Positions 63,834 through 64,000 of a stretch of DNA of 64,000 nucleotides are shown piece by piece (positions within the stretch are counted from its first letter, which is position 1; every line of letters starts with the position of its first letter). The notes beneath the pieces are model-generated. The model saw nothing but the letters and a program-made list of their open reading frames with translations, had not been told where the DNA came from and did not search any database. The stretch is from CBDCLY01 sp965218715 (GTDB taxonomy: Bacteria; Bacteroidota; Bacteroidia; Flavobacteriales_E; Vicingaceae), in contig CBDCLY010000027.1 in the NCBI GenBank assembly GCA_965218715.1, positions 1 to 64,000 of the forward strand, read 5' to 3'. A program made the translations under genes and the position numbers.

Positions 63834-64000
63834 ATGCAGAACATTTTATTGCTAGACAATTTCGATTCTTTTACATTCAATTTGCATCACTATTTAGAAG
63901 CAAGCGGAAGAGCTGTTGTTACTGTTAAAAAGAATGACAACCTAGATGGATTAGATTTTAGTCTATTCGATGGTTTTGTCATTTCCCCAGGACCAGGATT
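63834..64000 (+). CDS. Glutamine amidotransferase, anthranilate/aminodeoxychorismate synthase type, 5' part
   Basis: The first 55 codons are in the window, from the ATG at 63834 to the right edge. The start QNILLLDNFDSFTFNLHHYLEA and the end FVISPGPG match TrpG/PabA class I glutamine amidotransferases, which supply ammonia to anthranilate or aminodeoxychorismate synthase. The catalytic Cys lies beyond the window. Nearness to folB suggests PabA (folate), but TrpG is equally possible by sequence. Confidence 0.85.
   Translation, partial: MQNILLLDNFDSFTFNLHHYLEASGRAVVTVKKNDNLDGLDFSLFDGFVISPGPG

Noticed and set aside
63725..63928. Plus-strand ORF covering tRNA-Cys, the terminator and the start of the amidotransferase gene
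   Set aside because: It runs through a clear tRNA and hairpin and is in a different frame from the real pabA/trpG-type gene.

Overview
This window reads as a piece of chromosome from a low-GC member of the Bacteroidota, most likely a flavobacterium-like marine lineage (inference). The signs are two TonB-dependent receptors with carboxypeptidase-regulatory-like N-termini, an imelysin/HTTM pair, SPOR-domain secreted proteins, an RprXY-like two-component pair, a PorZ-like type IX secretion protein, DUF4175 and DUF4837 genes, and repeated -7 promoter elements of the Bacteroidota form TAnnTTTG. There are no insertion sequences, phage genes, CRISPR arrays or rRNA genes. About 60 genes and three tRNAs (Ala-GGC, Arg-UCG, Cys-GCA) are tightly packed in short operons.

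Layout. 1-6 kb: a metal-uptake-like cluster (3' part of an imelysin gene, HTTM membrane protein, TonB receptor) facing a haem-binding-domain protein and a fructosamine kinase-like gene. 6-7.5 kb: tRNA-Ala and an Omp28-like lipoprotein. 7.5-11.4 kb (minus): two tandem TPR/SPOR proteins and a SpoIIE-type phosphatase. 11.4-16.8 kb: a hypothetical protein, an aldehyde dehydrogenase, a divergent histidine kinase/response regulator pair, a universal stress protein. 16.8-20.6 kb: a basic lipoprotein, then a YfiR, TPR and SpoIIE signalling operon. 20.6-31.9 kb: exonuclease, peptide ABC ATPase, photolyase with ECF sigma factor, uvrC, gpsA, lysS, phosphoglucose/phosphomannose isomerase, serine hydrolase. 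31.9-39.1 kb: TonB receptor, YjbR, DUF502, coiled-coil and redoxin genes, M28 peptidase, rpiB. 39.1-45.2 kb: MORN-type repeat protein, multi-PAS histidine kinase, LytTR regulator. 45.2-53.6 kb: FAD oxidoreductase, tatA, gatA, MltD-like transglycosylase, DUF4837, recO, porZ-like. 53.6-60.8 kb: tRNA-Arg and a five-gene minus-strand operon (DUF4175, RsbW-like kinase, ybeY, mnmG, methyltransferase). 60.8-64 kb: rRNA-type methyltransferase, gltX, folB, tRNA-Cys and the start of a pabA/trpG-type gene.

Two observations stand out. First, near-perfect ParB-binding (parS) palindromes occupy the short gaps on both sides of mnmG (56582-56597 and 54703-54718), which suggests an origin-proximal centromere region. 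Second, five genes (both SpoIIE phosphatases, an FAD oxidoreductase, gatA and mnmG) are broken by eight single-base insertions. Every one is a +1 in a short homopolymer, and removing the extra bases restores a whole number of codons each time. This looks like base-calling or assembly error more than gene decay, and two further start regions (16.8 kb and 46.3 kb) may carry the same fault.

The window is rich in signalling: two histidine kinase/regulator pairs, two SpoIIE phosphatases, one RsbW-like kinase and one ECF sigma factor, with no STAS antagonist gene beside them.
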